Origin: Haplomitrium mnioides
Taxonomy: Eukaryota; Marchantiophyta; Haplomitriopsida; Calobryales
Length of the DNA: 36,917 nucleotides
NCBI GenBank assembly: GCA_049999725.1
Contig: JBNGIS010020701.1
Span: 1 to 36,917, forward strand
Reading direction: 5' to 3'
Numbering within the stretch: the stretch's first letter is position 1; each line of letters opens with the position of its first letter. A program made the translations under genes and the position numbers. This document shows positions 1 through 10,135 of this stretch, in pieces. The notes under the pieces were generated by a model. It saw nothing but the letters and a program-made list of their open reading frames with translations, made no database searches and was not told where the DNA came from.

Positions 1-375
1 GTCTCGTAGGTATTCGAATGTTATTAACGCTCTAGAGCCTGCAAGATTGGAGTGGAACTGGCTCGTCAACTACTGTTTGTTGAGAGACCCGGATCACCAT
101 CTTTACCTTTTTGTAGGTGAAGGTGAAAAATTCACTTTGGGTCTACTGGTCCAAATTACAATGATCCGAGAGGGAAAGAAAGCCAACATCGGGCTGCTTG
201 TGTAGACCCAAGACTCAATAATGTTTTTTTCTTCAAATCGCAAGCGATTTGATTTTTCAGAGTACAAGGAGAGAGATTTATTTGCTTCAAATCTTCAGGC
301 ATTAAGGGAAGATGGAAAGGTGAGTTCCAAAATCTATTTTCTTATTCCTTTTTCCTTATTTAGTTGTAACTCCTA

Positions 376-540
376 GGATGTCCATGCGAGTAGGGACTCT
401 GAAGTCCATGCGCGCATGGACTTCAAGGTCCATGCGCGCATTGACTTCAGAGTCCACGCTTGCCTGGACTCCCAAGTCCATGCGCGCTTGAACTTTAGAG
501 TCCATGCGCACATGGACTTCTTTGTTCACTGCACGGTTGT
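376..540. repeat. Palindromic minisatellite in intron 1
   Basis: There are about seven degenerate units of roughly 24 bp built on GTCCATGCGCGCATGGAC, which is its own reverse complement. The array lies inside the intron between exons 1 and 2 of the decayed gene. The same unit fills intron 2. Confidence 0.9.
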
Positions 541-621
541 ATTTTTTTAAAGGTCTTGCTTTTCTGCATGTCAGTCCAACATTTTCACTAATGCCAAATT
601 GTTTTCTTTCTTTATTTTCAG

Positions 622-2096
622 TTCACTCAATATTTGGCAGATTTTGTTGATGCGTACAATGATGCAAAGCGGATCGAGCAGGACTTCATCAAGCTTATCA
701 TTCAAATTAAGATTCTAAAGCCCAAGTAGGGCATCAATATTCAACAGCTTGTGCCGCATCCGAGTATGGCAACATACTCGGTTCACGCTACAAGGAGTTC
801 TTCTCAGAAGAAGAGAAAGGAGTCGGACCAAGTGAGGCTCACAAGAAAAAGAAACCGACACCGATAAAGAAAAAACCTGCACTAGGACCAGTTGTTGAGG
901 AGAAGCCAGCCCCCTCAAAAATTATAGCAAAGTCTACTCTGTCTGCCCATTCGTCTCCATTAGCAAGCAGCTCGAAGCAAGACTCAGAGCAAGAGTTGAA
1001 ACTAGTTCAGACTCCAACATCAAGAGCAAAAAGGCAATCCCACAAGGGGTTGCGTGCATTTCAAGAAAGAGAACAGGTGGATCCTCATGGAGCTTTTGAG
1101 GAGGACAAAAACAAGATTAGGGAGTCTGCAATCCAGCGCTGCAGAGTCTGTGAAGAGATCACTACAATCAGGTTGGAAAACTTAAATTTGCCCAAGCCTA
1201 GAATGGACAACTGGGGTCCATTCCGAATTCGAAGATTAAACGAGGATTTTGTGAAGCTTCTTGTGCAAAGAATGCTCACGAATAAGTACGCGCATTCTTT
1301 CTTCATCGTGGTTGTAGACCCGAAGTGTGGTCTCAAAGACAAGTTAGAGTTGGACATCATGAGCCCTGACAAGTATCATTACAAGATTGCAGGAGGCAAT
1401 CATAGTGCTGTAGCAAGGCAGCTACTTATTACAAAATATGGGGTAAAGAATCCTACTCTGTCGCTCTGCAACTGTTACGTGTACGTAGGCCTTACACCAA
1501 TAGAAGCCTGCATTTTTGCAACCGATGACAATTACGACTGAAGGTACAGGCTTGAGATGACTTCTATTCAAAAGGTTGAGTATTGACATCAACGATTTGT
1601 AGAAAGTGGGATGGTTTCATCCCATAAATTGAAAAAGGAGCTAGTGCTGGAAATGCTCAAGATAAAACCAAAGTCTATACTTGAGAAGACTGTGACTTCT
1701 CAGGACAATTGGTTCCAGCTAGCATTCAAAAGTGGGGAGCTCTAGGATTTATAGCAGAGCATTTTTTCAATGTGGGAGAAGAATATTGTGAAAGACCAGA
1801 AGCCAAAGGCGAAAGGATCTCTCAAGATGAAGGATATGAAGTGGACGCCTTGGAGGTCTCTTCAGGGTCTTCCAGATGAAGTCAAGATTTCAGTTTTGAA
1901 GCGGGTGGAAGCTGTAGAGCTTTCAATGGATGAGATGTCTCAAGAGGCGAAGAGACACAAAGTTTTGGCCGTAATAGTAAAGAGTTTTTGTTCGAAGGTT
2001 TATTGCATTTCGTGGAAAGAGGCAAGAGAGGAGTACCCTTTTCACACTGAAGAGTTGAAGATGGCCTCCATTTATTCAAGCTTCGAGAAGCTTCTG
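622..2096 (+). pseudogene. Exon 2: lysine-rich linker plus ParB/sulfiredoxin-like segment
   Basis: After the acceptor TTTATTTTCAG the exon reads in one frame to 726, shifts by one base, then runs in a single frame from 711 to 2096 with four stops. A lysine/proline-rich linker (about 850-900) precedes a folded-looking region at 1200-1640. That region holds the motif IAGGNHSAVARQLL (about 1387-1428), followed by a valine-rich strand and an Ala/Thr-Asp-Asp-Asn stretch. In ParB and sulfiredoxin families a GGxHR-type motif followed by a helix and then a xxN/NxD stretch forms the nucleotide-binding site, so I suggest that superfamily. The match is by motif order only. The tail (1770-2096) is charged and helical-looking. 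The 546-nt open stretch 996-1541 begins with TTG and is only part of the exon, not a separate gene. Confidence 0.45.
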
Positions 2097-2177
2097 GTAA
2101 CTCCTTTCTTTGGAACTTTATTTAATTATTTGTATTTACATTGAATATTTTGTAAATTTTTGTTGTGTTTTAAGAAC

Positions 2178-2740
2178 TTACGGTCCATGCGCGCATGGAC
2201 ATTGAAGTCCATGCGCGTATGGACTTTGATGTCTAAGTGTGCTTAGTCTTTGAAGTCCATGCCGGCTTGGACTTCGAAGTCCATGCGAGCATGGACTTTG
2301 AAGTCCAAAAGCAAATCGACTTTCAGGTCCATGCGCGTATAGACTTCGAAGTCCAAACGTGCAGTGACTTTCAAGTCCATGCACGCATGGACTTTGTTGT
2401 TCAAGAGCACTTGGATTTCGAAGTCTAAGCGAGCCTAGACTTTGAAGTCCAAATGCGCAAAGACATCGAAGTCCATGTGCGCATGGACTTCGAAGTCTAA
2501 GTGCTCTTGAACAACAAAGCCCCTACGCGTATGGACTTTGAAATCTAAGTGTTCTTGAACAATAAAGTCCATGCACGCATAGACTTCAAAGTTCATGCGT
2601 ACATGGACTTGAAAGTCGAAGCGCGTATAGTTATCGAAGTCCATGCGCGTATGGACTTCGAAGTCTATGCGCGCTTGGATTTCAAAGTCCATGCGCACAT
2701 GGACTTCAATGTCCATCCACGCATGGAGCCTAAAATGTTT
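2178..2740. repeat. Palindromic 24-bp minisatellite in intron 2
   Basis: About 23 degenerate units share the palindromic core GTCCATGCGCGCATGGAC with the flank TTYRAA. Because the unit is a multiple of three and palindromic, long open frames encoding repeated V-H-A-R-M-D-F-E appear on both strands. These are by-products, not genes. Unit variants mostly differ by C/T or G/A changes at the CpG-rich centre (GCGCGC to GCGTAT, GTGCGC and so on). Confidence 0.9.
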
Positions 2741-2803
2741 TATGTTCTCTACCTTTAAATGTTTTTATCACTCTATAATGTTTTCGTTTCGATTTTTGTA
2801 CAG

Positions 2804-3801
2804 GGGGACAAAACATTTAAATGACAGCTAGCGAAGAAGCTGACAGTAGCTGCGAAAGAAAGGAAAAAATTTGGGGTTGAGGAAGCTCATGAAGATCAAG
2901 ACCAGCCTCCCACGTTGGTCTCCTACCCTCCTGTTTTTCTTTTCCACTGCTAAAAAACTATAGAGTGGAAAGCACGTTAGCAAAGTGGTGCTGCATCTCT
3001 CACAATAGAAGGAGTTGTGAGGGATGAGGAAGATGAACTAATGTCATATGTCGATGGTCTTAACGTGGCTTTTTATCAAGTCCACGGGGAGGCCAACGCT
3101 CGGCAATTGAAGGGCCTTGTGAAACCTAGGTGTTTTACTTTGGCTATTGCTGATATTCGTTACGGGTACAACCTTAAAGAATGTAAGCATGATGACTCGG
3201 AACCATTTTCAAAAGATGATATTTTTGATATGGTATCATCTTTTGCAACAGTAACAACTTCGGAGTTTTGATCTTTTGTGATCATTCATTCTTTGCAGCA
3301 ATTTGGCATCGTCAAGGATGCACTTTTTGAAGTTTGTTGTGCAATCGATCACGACATCTTGTGAGTTGTTCTTTTATTTTTTTAATTTTTTTATTTCTCT
3401 GTTTTTTATTTCTCTTGCATTTTGGTTGCAATGTTTGATTTGATTGTTTATCTTGTTGCAAGGACAAAAGCAATATTCATCATTCTGGTGGTCCCAGAAT
3501 CGCACATGCCCACGAGTATTGGACGGTGGGCTACTGGACTAAGGAAGGAAAGAATAGCATGCGCCTTTTCAATTTGCAGCCTTCTTCTACAACCAGACTT
3601 CCTTGGCAGATTATGCAGAGTGTTTTTAGCTGCCTTGCAGTTTACCACAAGGAACCTGTTCTTCCTGGTACTGCAAGTGCTTCTCGTGACTCTATTGCAA
3701 TATCGGGGACTAGAAAGTCTTGACAGGATTATCTAGTGACTGCAGATGCTCAACCTATAGATTTAGATAAGACAATTTCTCCTGAAGAAGAAAGAGTCTA
3801 A
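2804..3801 (+). pseudogene. Exons 3-4: possible amino-methyltransferase-like C-terminal part
   Basis: Exon 3 begins after a TTTTTGTACAG acceptor at 2803 and stays in frame to 3360 despite four stops. It encodes a hydrophobic strand ending ADIRYGYNL (about 3150-3176), then an acidic loop, then a strand WSFVIIHS if the 3269 TGA is read as Trp. Exon 4 encodes HAHEYWTVGYWTKEGKN (about 3505-3555), Pro/Thr-rich turns and an acidic end PIDLDKTISPEEERV. The order resembles N6/N4 amino-methyltransferases, where a DPPYG motif is followed by a strand and then an H/E-x-I-x-x-G strand. The DPP is not kept here (DIR), so catalysis would be doubtful even before decay. This is a family-level guess. Exon 4 needs a 1-nt adjustment to join exon 3 in frame. 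Confidence 0.35.
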
Positions 3802-3828
3802 AGATTTGTTTTAACAATTTGTATTATA

Positions 3829-3834
3829 AATAAA
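3829..3834 (+). promoter_or_regulatory. Poly(A) signal AATAAA of the decayed gene
   Basis: AATAAA lies 28 nt after the terminal TAA of exon 4, in AT-rich DNA, as expected for the 3' end of this gene. Confidence 0.5.
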
Positions 3835-4119
3835 GTTTATGTTTTCCAAATTTTTATTTACCAAAGTTTCATCTTGTTGCTCTCTCACTCTATTTAAAGT
3901 CTTTTTATCATGATTTAGTTTGGTGGGCTTAAGAATAGTTTGACTCATTTAATAATCTAAGAATGGTTTGAAGTCAATTGCTAATCTAAGGTTGATTTGG
4001 AGTCTTTGTGCATTTTTTAGTGTCGTTGCGTATTAAGGCTACCTAATTCTTGTTCGGATTCCCTGTGTGCCTAACCTCTCAGATTATTTTTCAGAGTCCC
4101 TTCACCCATAAGCCAAAGG

Positions 4120-4390
4120 GTTCTTGTTCAATGTCTATGCTTGCATAAGCTGTAGGGTTGTTCTTTAGAATCTTGGCTTGCAATAGCTCTAGGGTTCTAG
4201 TTCAAAGTCCATACATGCATAGCTTCATTGTTCTTGTTCAGAGTCTAAGCACGCACAGGATTTAGGATTCTTGTTTGGAGTCTAAGCACGCACAGGATTT
4301 AGGATTCTTGTTTGGAGTCTATACGTGCATAGGCTTTACGGTTCTTGTTTGGAGTCTATGGTTGCATAGGATTTGTTAGCTACGATGCTC
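4120..4390. repeat. 37-bp tandem repeat, TCTAAGCACGCACAGG type
   Basis: Units begin GAGTCTAAGCACGCACAGG and end TTCTTGTTTG. Two near-identical units start at 4241 and 4278, 37 bp apart, with more diverged units on both sides. Each carries a near-palindromic word of the form TCTATGC-x-GCATAG, echoing the intron minisatellite. Confidence 0.7.
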
Positions 4391-5322
4391 AAAGTCAGGT
4401 TCAAAGTACTTACCCTACTAGACATTTACGTTTTTGTGTAGTTTTTTTCCACCAAAAGATATATGTTTTATTTAATTTTTGATGAATTTAGTTTATTCAC
4501 AATAGTGTCAAGTTTTTATAAAATATTTGAATAACCAAAATGTTTGTTTTGCAAGGTATTTTCTACAAAAAAAATGTTTGAAATATAATCTCAATGTAAA
4601 ATATGCATTTTTTGTTTATAAAAAACGATTTTCTTTTTGAAAAGAAGATTTCAGTTGTAAATTTGATGTTTTTGAATGCCAAATCATCCAAAAAAAAAAT
4701 TTTCAACTACCAAGTAAAACAGGAACTCAGTAGCGGTTCTTGGTTCAAAGTAGCAGTTGTTTATTTTCATTTTTTGGAGGAAAAACACTGGAGAATCACT
4801 AGAATATACACAATTCCCACATTGTTTATAAATTTTCAGCTACACCCTATATGTTTTGACCAACCATTTAGATATCAATTCAAATGGCTTGATCAAATTG
4901 GAAGCTCACAAAGACCTACATCAAACATCAAACAAGATTACATCGATTGGAAGACAAATTTGACATAGATCAATAACAAATCACTTTATTTACAATCCTG
5001 ATATACCAATATTGTGTACTTCATTCTATAGAAATCTGCATATAATTAAATTTAATAGAATTTTTTACACAATTTTATTCTAGGATTTGAGAATCCAATA
5101 CATTGTAATTAACATAGATCAATCTATAATGGTAAAAAGATTGACTATAGCTATATCTATAGTACAGATTTTGATTTCTAGAGATTATATTTTTCTATAA
5201 AACCTGATAGAGGAAATTGATTTGTTGTTTCAAGAATCTGTATAGATTCTAAGAAGGCATAATAGCCACAACTTGATAGTACTCATACAATTCTGAAATG
5301 CAAGTCCTACTTCACCAAGCTT
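4391..5322. other. AT-rich stretch without a recognisable gene
   Basis: About 930 bp of AT-rich sequence. A 121-codon open frame at 4603-4968 has no recognisable motif and the composition of its surroundings. I see no RNA gene or clear repeat. It may hold the eroded 5' part of the copia element that follows, since no gag or 5' LTR is visible. Confidence 0.4.
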
Positions 5323-5808
5323 ATGCCCTCACACCGAAAGATGACTACAATCATGGGCAGTGACCAAATTGAAGAAGGGAAAGGACCAGCAATAATCCGA
5401 CTTCTTCAAAGGACTATTCTCTATATAATATTTGTTATTTATGCACCAAGTGCTACAAGGAACCTTATTAGTTTCAGAGATATAAGAGACAATGGTTTCC
5501 ATATACATACCAACACTTGTAAAAACAAGAAAGTGTTGCATTTGTTTAAGCACACTCCTGAAGGATCTATAATAAAAAAAACTTTATTTGCGTACCCTCT
5601 TGGTTTTTACATAACGCAAACACAAAGTTTTCATACTCATGCACAAAACATCGATCATACAATACTATGGCATAATCGTGTAAGACATTTGGGCACGACT
5701 ATGTTTCAAAATTTTTTTAAAATGTCCCAATTTATTCCTTCAATCATAAGACCATATAAGATCATAAAACTGTCCATACACTTTTCTCAAAGAAAACTAG
5801 CCTTTTGA
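5323..5808 (+). pseudogene. Copia protease end and pre-integrase domain
   Basis: The 161-codon frame carries YAPSATRNLISFRDIRDNGF, the conserved end of the copia protease region, and then the pre-integrase zinc-binding segment ILWHNRVRHLGTTMF. Canonical copies read LWHxRLGHPG; here HLG replaces the HPG step. The downstream CxxC, visible in the minus-strand relative as CVAC, is not readable. The frame ends at a stop before the integrase core. Confidence 0.75.
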
Positions 5809-5810
5809 CC

Positions 5811-6470
5811 AGTAATATCCAAGATAATTCTGGAAATTCCAAAGTTTCTTGAGAGGATACATGTACATAAATGTGGTCCTATCAACCTACCCAGTAGACT
5901 CTTTTGGTATTGCTTGATGATAATCTGCGCTTCAATTAAATGGTCACAAGTATCTTCACTCTCAACCCATAATTTGGTCTTCTCAAGGATATTGGCACAT
6001 ATTCTGAAATTGAAAGTTCAATTTTCAGAAAGTCCAATAAAAGTCCTATGAGCTCACAATGTGGGAGAGTTTACATCAAAAACTTTTGATGATTTTTGTA
6101 TACCCATGGATATAAATACCCAATACTTTGTCGCGCATGTCTATTTTCAAAATGGAATAGCCAAAAGAGTAATTTGCAGCATACAAACAACTACTAGACC
6201 CATATTCATGCAGACCAATTTACCAGTTTCTACATAGGGCCATGCAGTACTACATGTTGCATCACTTTTAAAATATAAGCCATGAGCTTTCAATTCATTA
6301 TCACCTCACCAACTTTGCCTATGGTAATATACCTCATCTATCCGAAAGGACTAAGATGGGACCTCAAAGACAAAAAGACATCCATGTGGGATATGAACCC
6401 CCTTCTATTATACCATATATGAAACCATCTACTGTTGATGTTTTCTAAGCCAGATTAGCAGATTGCCATT
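5811..6470 (+). pseudogene. Copia integrase core, catalytic residues lost
   Basis: Reading through breaks gives HKCGPI, then SIKWSQVSSLSTHNLVF, AHNVGEFTSKTFDDFC and FQNGIAKRV. In working copia integrases these are DxCGPI, TKWS, D-N-x-G-E-F and NGxAE. The first Asp is gone, the second is His, and the final Glu is Lys. The same Glu-to-Lys change occurs in the other copia of this window. Confidence 0.7.
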
Positions 6471-7019
6471 TTTATGAGGATATATTTCCATCACTTTTCA
6501 AAGATAAAATTTCTTCATTATCGAAAAAACTACAATGAGAGAATATATCCACTATATGGATGGATCAAAGAACAAGACAATGTGAGGATGAAGTCAAGAG
6601 ACTTCTTCACTTGGCTAAAACTGTCAAATGATTGCCAGATTCATTTAATGAAATTGCAAAGGTAAAATGGTCACACATACCTGCGGTGAATATTCTTGCA
6701 AGAATTCTAGATATTCCTAAACCAACAACTGACCAATTACCAAGGCAAAAGAGAGGACGCCCTCTTGGTTGAAAAGACTCTCAACCTCAGCAAAAAGCTT
6801 CGACGAAGAGAACTACTTTCTCAGATGATGTGCTAATACTATCATCATCTACATCATTACTATCTCAACCAATAATCTCTCTATTGGAGCACTCTAACAA
6901 TCAAGAGATCTCAATCCACTACATGGATATAGGGATTATATGGCAAAGAGAGAGTGTAGATGTAGATGATCATTTTGCATTCCTAGTTTCATAGACTATA
7001 TCTGATATACCGCTCAATC

Positions 7020-8235
7020 CAAGATCTGTCAAAGAAGCTATAGACAGTTCTGATTGGATAGACTGGAAAAAGACAATGGATTCACAACTTGATTCTATGA
7101 TACAGAGGAAGGTATTTGGACCTTTAGTCATTGTTCCCTCTTATGCCAATTTAATCAGATATAGGTGGATCTTTGTGAAAAAGCGAAATGAAAAAGACAA
7201 AATTGTTTGATATAAGGCACGCCTTGTAGCCAAAGGCTATACACAAATAACTGGGAGAGACTTTGATCTCACATACGCCCCAATTATAGATGCTACCACA
7301 TACTGGTTCTTAGTAGGTTTTTCTCTAGGACATGAGCTCATGATACATTAGATGAATGTTGTGACAACATACCTATACAGGTTATTAGATACCCAAATCT
7401 ACATGAAATCTCGTCCATAGCTTATAGCCAAGAATATCTATCATATTTAGGGAGAGAATGTCTCTAAGCAAAAACCAACTAGCAACCCATCTACCTCTTT
7501 ACCATAGACCATAATCAAACCCAATAGTGGTAGTTCTGGGCCAAGAACTTTAGTCCATGAGATACAGTCTAGGGAGAAGAGTCTATCTATGCATCAATCT
7601 ATGCCTCTGGCCAAGGATGGATATGCAATCCATAACATTATATCTATTTATAGACTTAAGTAGAGTGGTCAAATTTGGTATCAGATATTTCAAGAGGAGA
7701 TGATAGCCATGGGTTTTCAATTTGATGGCATTGCACCAAGTCTATTCATCAAGAATGTTGACAAAGAATTCATTATTATAGCATTATATATTGATCACAT
7801 AAACTTATTCGGTCACCAATCCTTACTTAAGCAGACTATTTCTATGCTTAAGAAAACTTTTGATATGAAAGATATTAGTAAGACCAAATATTGTGTAGGA
7901 TTTCAATTTGAGTACCTAAATGATGGGATTTTAATGCATGAGAGTACTTACATCAAGAAAATCCTAAAACAGTTTAATATGGACAAATCTCATCTAGTAA
8001 CATCACATATGGAGATAAGAGCACTTGATAGAGAAAAGAATATCTTCCGAAAAAGAAAAGACATAGAGCCAATCCTCGGATCTCAAATGCCACATCTCTC
8101 CGCTATAGGAGCTCTTATGTATCTTGCAAATCAAATATGCTTTAATATATCCTTTGATGTGAACTTGCTTACAAGACACAATTCACAACCTACTATATGG
8201 CATTGGAATGATATCAAGCATATTTTCAGAGAACT
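7020..8235 (+). pseudogene. Copia reverse transcriptase, broken
   Basis: It opens with AIDSSDWIDWKKTMDSQLDS and YKARLVAKGYTQI (TGA in place of the residue before YKAR), both hallmarks of copia RT. The 179-codon frame 7700-8239 holds the palm end FIIIALYIDHINLFG, where the catalytic YVDD is YIDH, then MKDISKTKYCVGFQFEY and YIKKILKQFNM. The frame stops just where the foldback insertion begins. Confidence 0.85.
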
Positions 8236-8575
8236 ATGATATAGTTGTAGAGCCATATAGGAATGCATAACCGATTTGGGATTTAGCATCATTAAGATCC
8301 GAAAGGTATCTTGCATACTCGTAGCTAGTAAGGATTTGATCAATATTATATGGGAAAAATAGTCCAATGTCAACTGTCCCTTGTTGACATTGGACTATTT
8401 GGCATAGTTTCACAACCTACTATATGACATTGGACAGTTGACATTGGACTATTTTTCCCATATAATATTGATCAAATCCTTACTAGCTACGAGTATGCAA
8501 GATACCTTTCGGATCTTAATGATGCTAAATCCCAAATCGGTTATGCATTCCTATATGGCTCTACAACTATATCAT
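8236..8575. repeat. Perfect 144-bp inverted repeat (foldback) in copia RNase H
   Basis: The arm 8236-8379 is the exact reverse complement of 8432-8575 (144 of 144 by eye), with a 52-nt spacer. Inside, 8357-8374 also pairs perfectly with 8383-8400 (18 bp, 8-nt loop). The right arm carries native RNase H-region sequence; the left arm is an inverted copy that replaces the expected junction after KHIFREL. The spacer also repeats CACAACCTACTATATG from 8184-8203. Confidence 0.95.
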
Positions 8576-8960
8576 GGAAAAGTACAAAGCAAACATTGAC
8601 TTTTACATCTTCAAACCATGCAGAAACTATAGCCTTATATGAAGCTAGTAGGGAGTGTATATACCTACGAAGTATGATTGATCACATATATTTACATTGT
8701 GGATTACCTTATATATCTCATCCGATTGTTATATTTTAGGATAACTTGGCTTGCATAAAGCAAATCTCACATGGTTTTATTAAAGGAGACCGTATCAAAC
8801 ACATTGCACCTAAGTTTTTCTTCACACATGAGCAGCAGGATGAGACTATATCAGTGTAGTTTATCTCTGGCAAAGAGAATATTGCTAACATTTTTACGAA
8901 GGTTTTACCTCCAACACTGCACCAACCTTTTTGTCATTCTCTTGGACTGCGAAGATTATC
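8432..8960 (+). pseudogene. Copia RNase H, broken by stops
   Basis: Plus-strand translation gives YARYLSDLNDAKSQIGYAF, STTISWKSTKQTLTFTSSNH and AETIALYEASRECIYLRSMI, the standard copia RNase H order, then ISGKENIANIFTKVLPP near 8870-8905. Stops interrupt it (for instance near 8739 and 8858). The first catalytic Asp of the YADAD motif is not kept (YEYAR). Confidence 0.8.
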
Positions 8961-9563
8961 GAATTATTATTATGGGAGTCATCGACATCTATTTCACTAT
9001 ATGTTTCTCTCATCATATTGGAGATATCTTCATATTTATCTATGGTATATCTTCTTTATATACATTGCTCATGTCATATTTCGGGACCTAACTTGATCAT
9101 ACTTTGTCTATATATATGGTCTATAGTTGTTCTTCTCTTATTTTTGACATTATATTTGATAATACAGGTCTCATTATTATTTCTTTTATATATATTCTGT
9201 CACCTCTTGACATATTAATCCATATATAATAGTGATTGTACTCTTTACTTTGGAGTAATATAAGAGGGTTTTAATTAGACAACATTTTTATTCTTTATAT
9301 AGATATTTGTAGTAGTATTTGGAGTTATTTTGTCATAAGCATCGTATTTATCTTGCGTGTGTTTATAATAATCCTCATGTTATAAACAATTGGGAGTGTT
9401 ACACTATATATAATAAGATAAATAGTCTAATCTATAATTAGATCTTAACCTAAAATTAACACATATAATTAATATTATATTTAATTCTAATTAAAATTAT
9501 ATTTAATATTAATACTAAGATGGATAAGCATATGTACATTTGTATATTTAGAGTATTACATTT

Positions 9564-9733
9564 CAAGACATTCAGATAAGAAGAGAAGAGAAAAGAGAAG
9601 TTTTTCTTACAAGCAAGTTCAAGATATTCAGATAAGAAGAGAAGAGAAAAGAGAAGTTTTTCTTACAAGCAAGTTCNNNNNNNNNNGAGATAAGAAGAGA
9701 AGAGAAAAGAGAAGTTTTTCTTACAAGCAAGTT
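9564..9733. repeat. 56-bp purine-rich tandem repeat with assembly gap
   Basis: Three visible copies of a unit containing GATAAGAAGAGAAGAGAAAA and TTTTTCTTACAAGCAAGTT, spaced 56 bp apart (9564, 9620 and after the gap). Ten N at 9677-9686 sit inside the array, so the true copy number is unknown. Confidence 0.9.
9677..9686. other. Assembly gap (10 N)
   Basis: Run of N within the 56-bp tandem array; the length is probably a placeholder. Confidence 0.99.
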
Positions 9734-10135
9734 GCTCATCATGATTGTAAGTTTGTTTTAATCTTCTTCTATAACACTATTACTAATATAAGATTACTTC
9801 ATCACTAGTTTTGCATTGGGTCTAATTGTAATGTTTTATCAGTAGTAGATAATAAGACATTTCCATCATACACCTTTTCTGTAAAAGCTATCTATAAACA
9901 TTACAAGAAGTTTAAAATACAAATTGAAAAGTGAGATGAGAGATTGTGTGGAGCTTCTCCAAGAGCCCTATTACAGAGTGATTTACCCTCTAGCAATAAC
10001 CTAATGGGCAGGATCAATTGGTGATGCCAGCGCTGGCCAAAGCCCCAAACAATAACACATTGAAATTTACTTGGAGCAAGAGATTGTGCAACACCTCCAT
10101 TAGCCACTCCTTGACCTTGACCCATGGCAATGCTA

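Larger units (their letters stand above)
2..3801 (+). pseudogene. Four-exon decayed gene, ParB-like plus possible methyltransferase-like protein
   Basis: I read four exons: 2-319 (donor GTGAGT, open at the left edge), 622-2096, 2804-3360 (donor GTGAGT) and 3463-3801, ending in TAA followed by an AATAAA signal. Introns begin GT and end AG. Across them one frame stays readable except for ten in-frame stops (203 TAG, 1539 TGA, 1584 TGA, 1743 TAG, 1752 TAG, 2822 TGA, 2951 TAA, 2978 TAG, 3269 TGA, 3721 TGA), one likely 1-bp deletion near 726, and a 1-nt phase mismatch at the exon 3/4 join. Every stop can come from CGA, CAG, CAA or TGG by one transition. The spliced product would be about 900 residues. 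I do not recognise a named gene. It may be a host gene or a coding part of a mobile element. Seen: splice signals, frame and stops. Inferred: the joined gene model. Confidence 0.6.
5323..9390 (+). mobile_element. Old decayed Ty1/copia element, plus strand, gag-less
   Basis: In order on the plus strand: end of protease with the pre-integrase domain (5323-5808), integrase (about 5811-6470), a connecting region, reverse transcriptase (about 7020-8235) and RNase H (about 8432-8960). No gag or 5' LTR is visible. Many stops and frameshifts break it. Its coding parts closely parallel the minus-strand copia at 13.6-20.1 kb (for instance APSATRNLISFRDIR here against APVATRNLISFQDIR there), so both belong to one lineage. 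It is transpositionally dead. Confidence 0.85.
9397..9900 (+). repeat. Candidate 3' LTR of the old copia
   Basis: GGGAG followed by TGTTACAC at 9397 looks like a polypurine tract and LTR start. The stretch is AT-rich, holds a 56-bp tandem array and ends near CTATAAACA. No upstream partner LTR was found, so the right edge is a guess. Confidence 0.35.

Noticed and set aside
2178-2758. Open frames on both strands encoding repeated V-H-A-R-M-D-F-E
   Set aside because: They arise from a palindromic 24-bp minisatellite inside an intron; no start context or non-repeat sequence supports a protein.
203-3723. U-to-C RNA editing or stop readthrough rescuing the ten stops
   Set aside because: Such editing is known in plant organelles, while this locus has nuclear introns and there is also at least one frameshift; DNA decay explains it more simply.
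3422-3736. 105-codon hydrophobic frame over exon 4
   Set aside because: It is the alternative frame of exon 4. The other frame has the better composition (acidic tail, aromatic motif) and runs to the poly(A) signal after one TGA.
4603-4968. 121-codon frame
   Set aside because: No recognisable motif, AT-driven composition and no partner signals.
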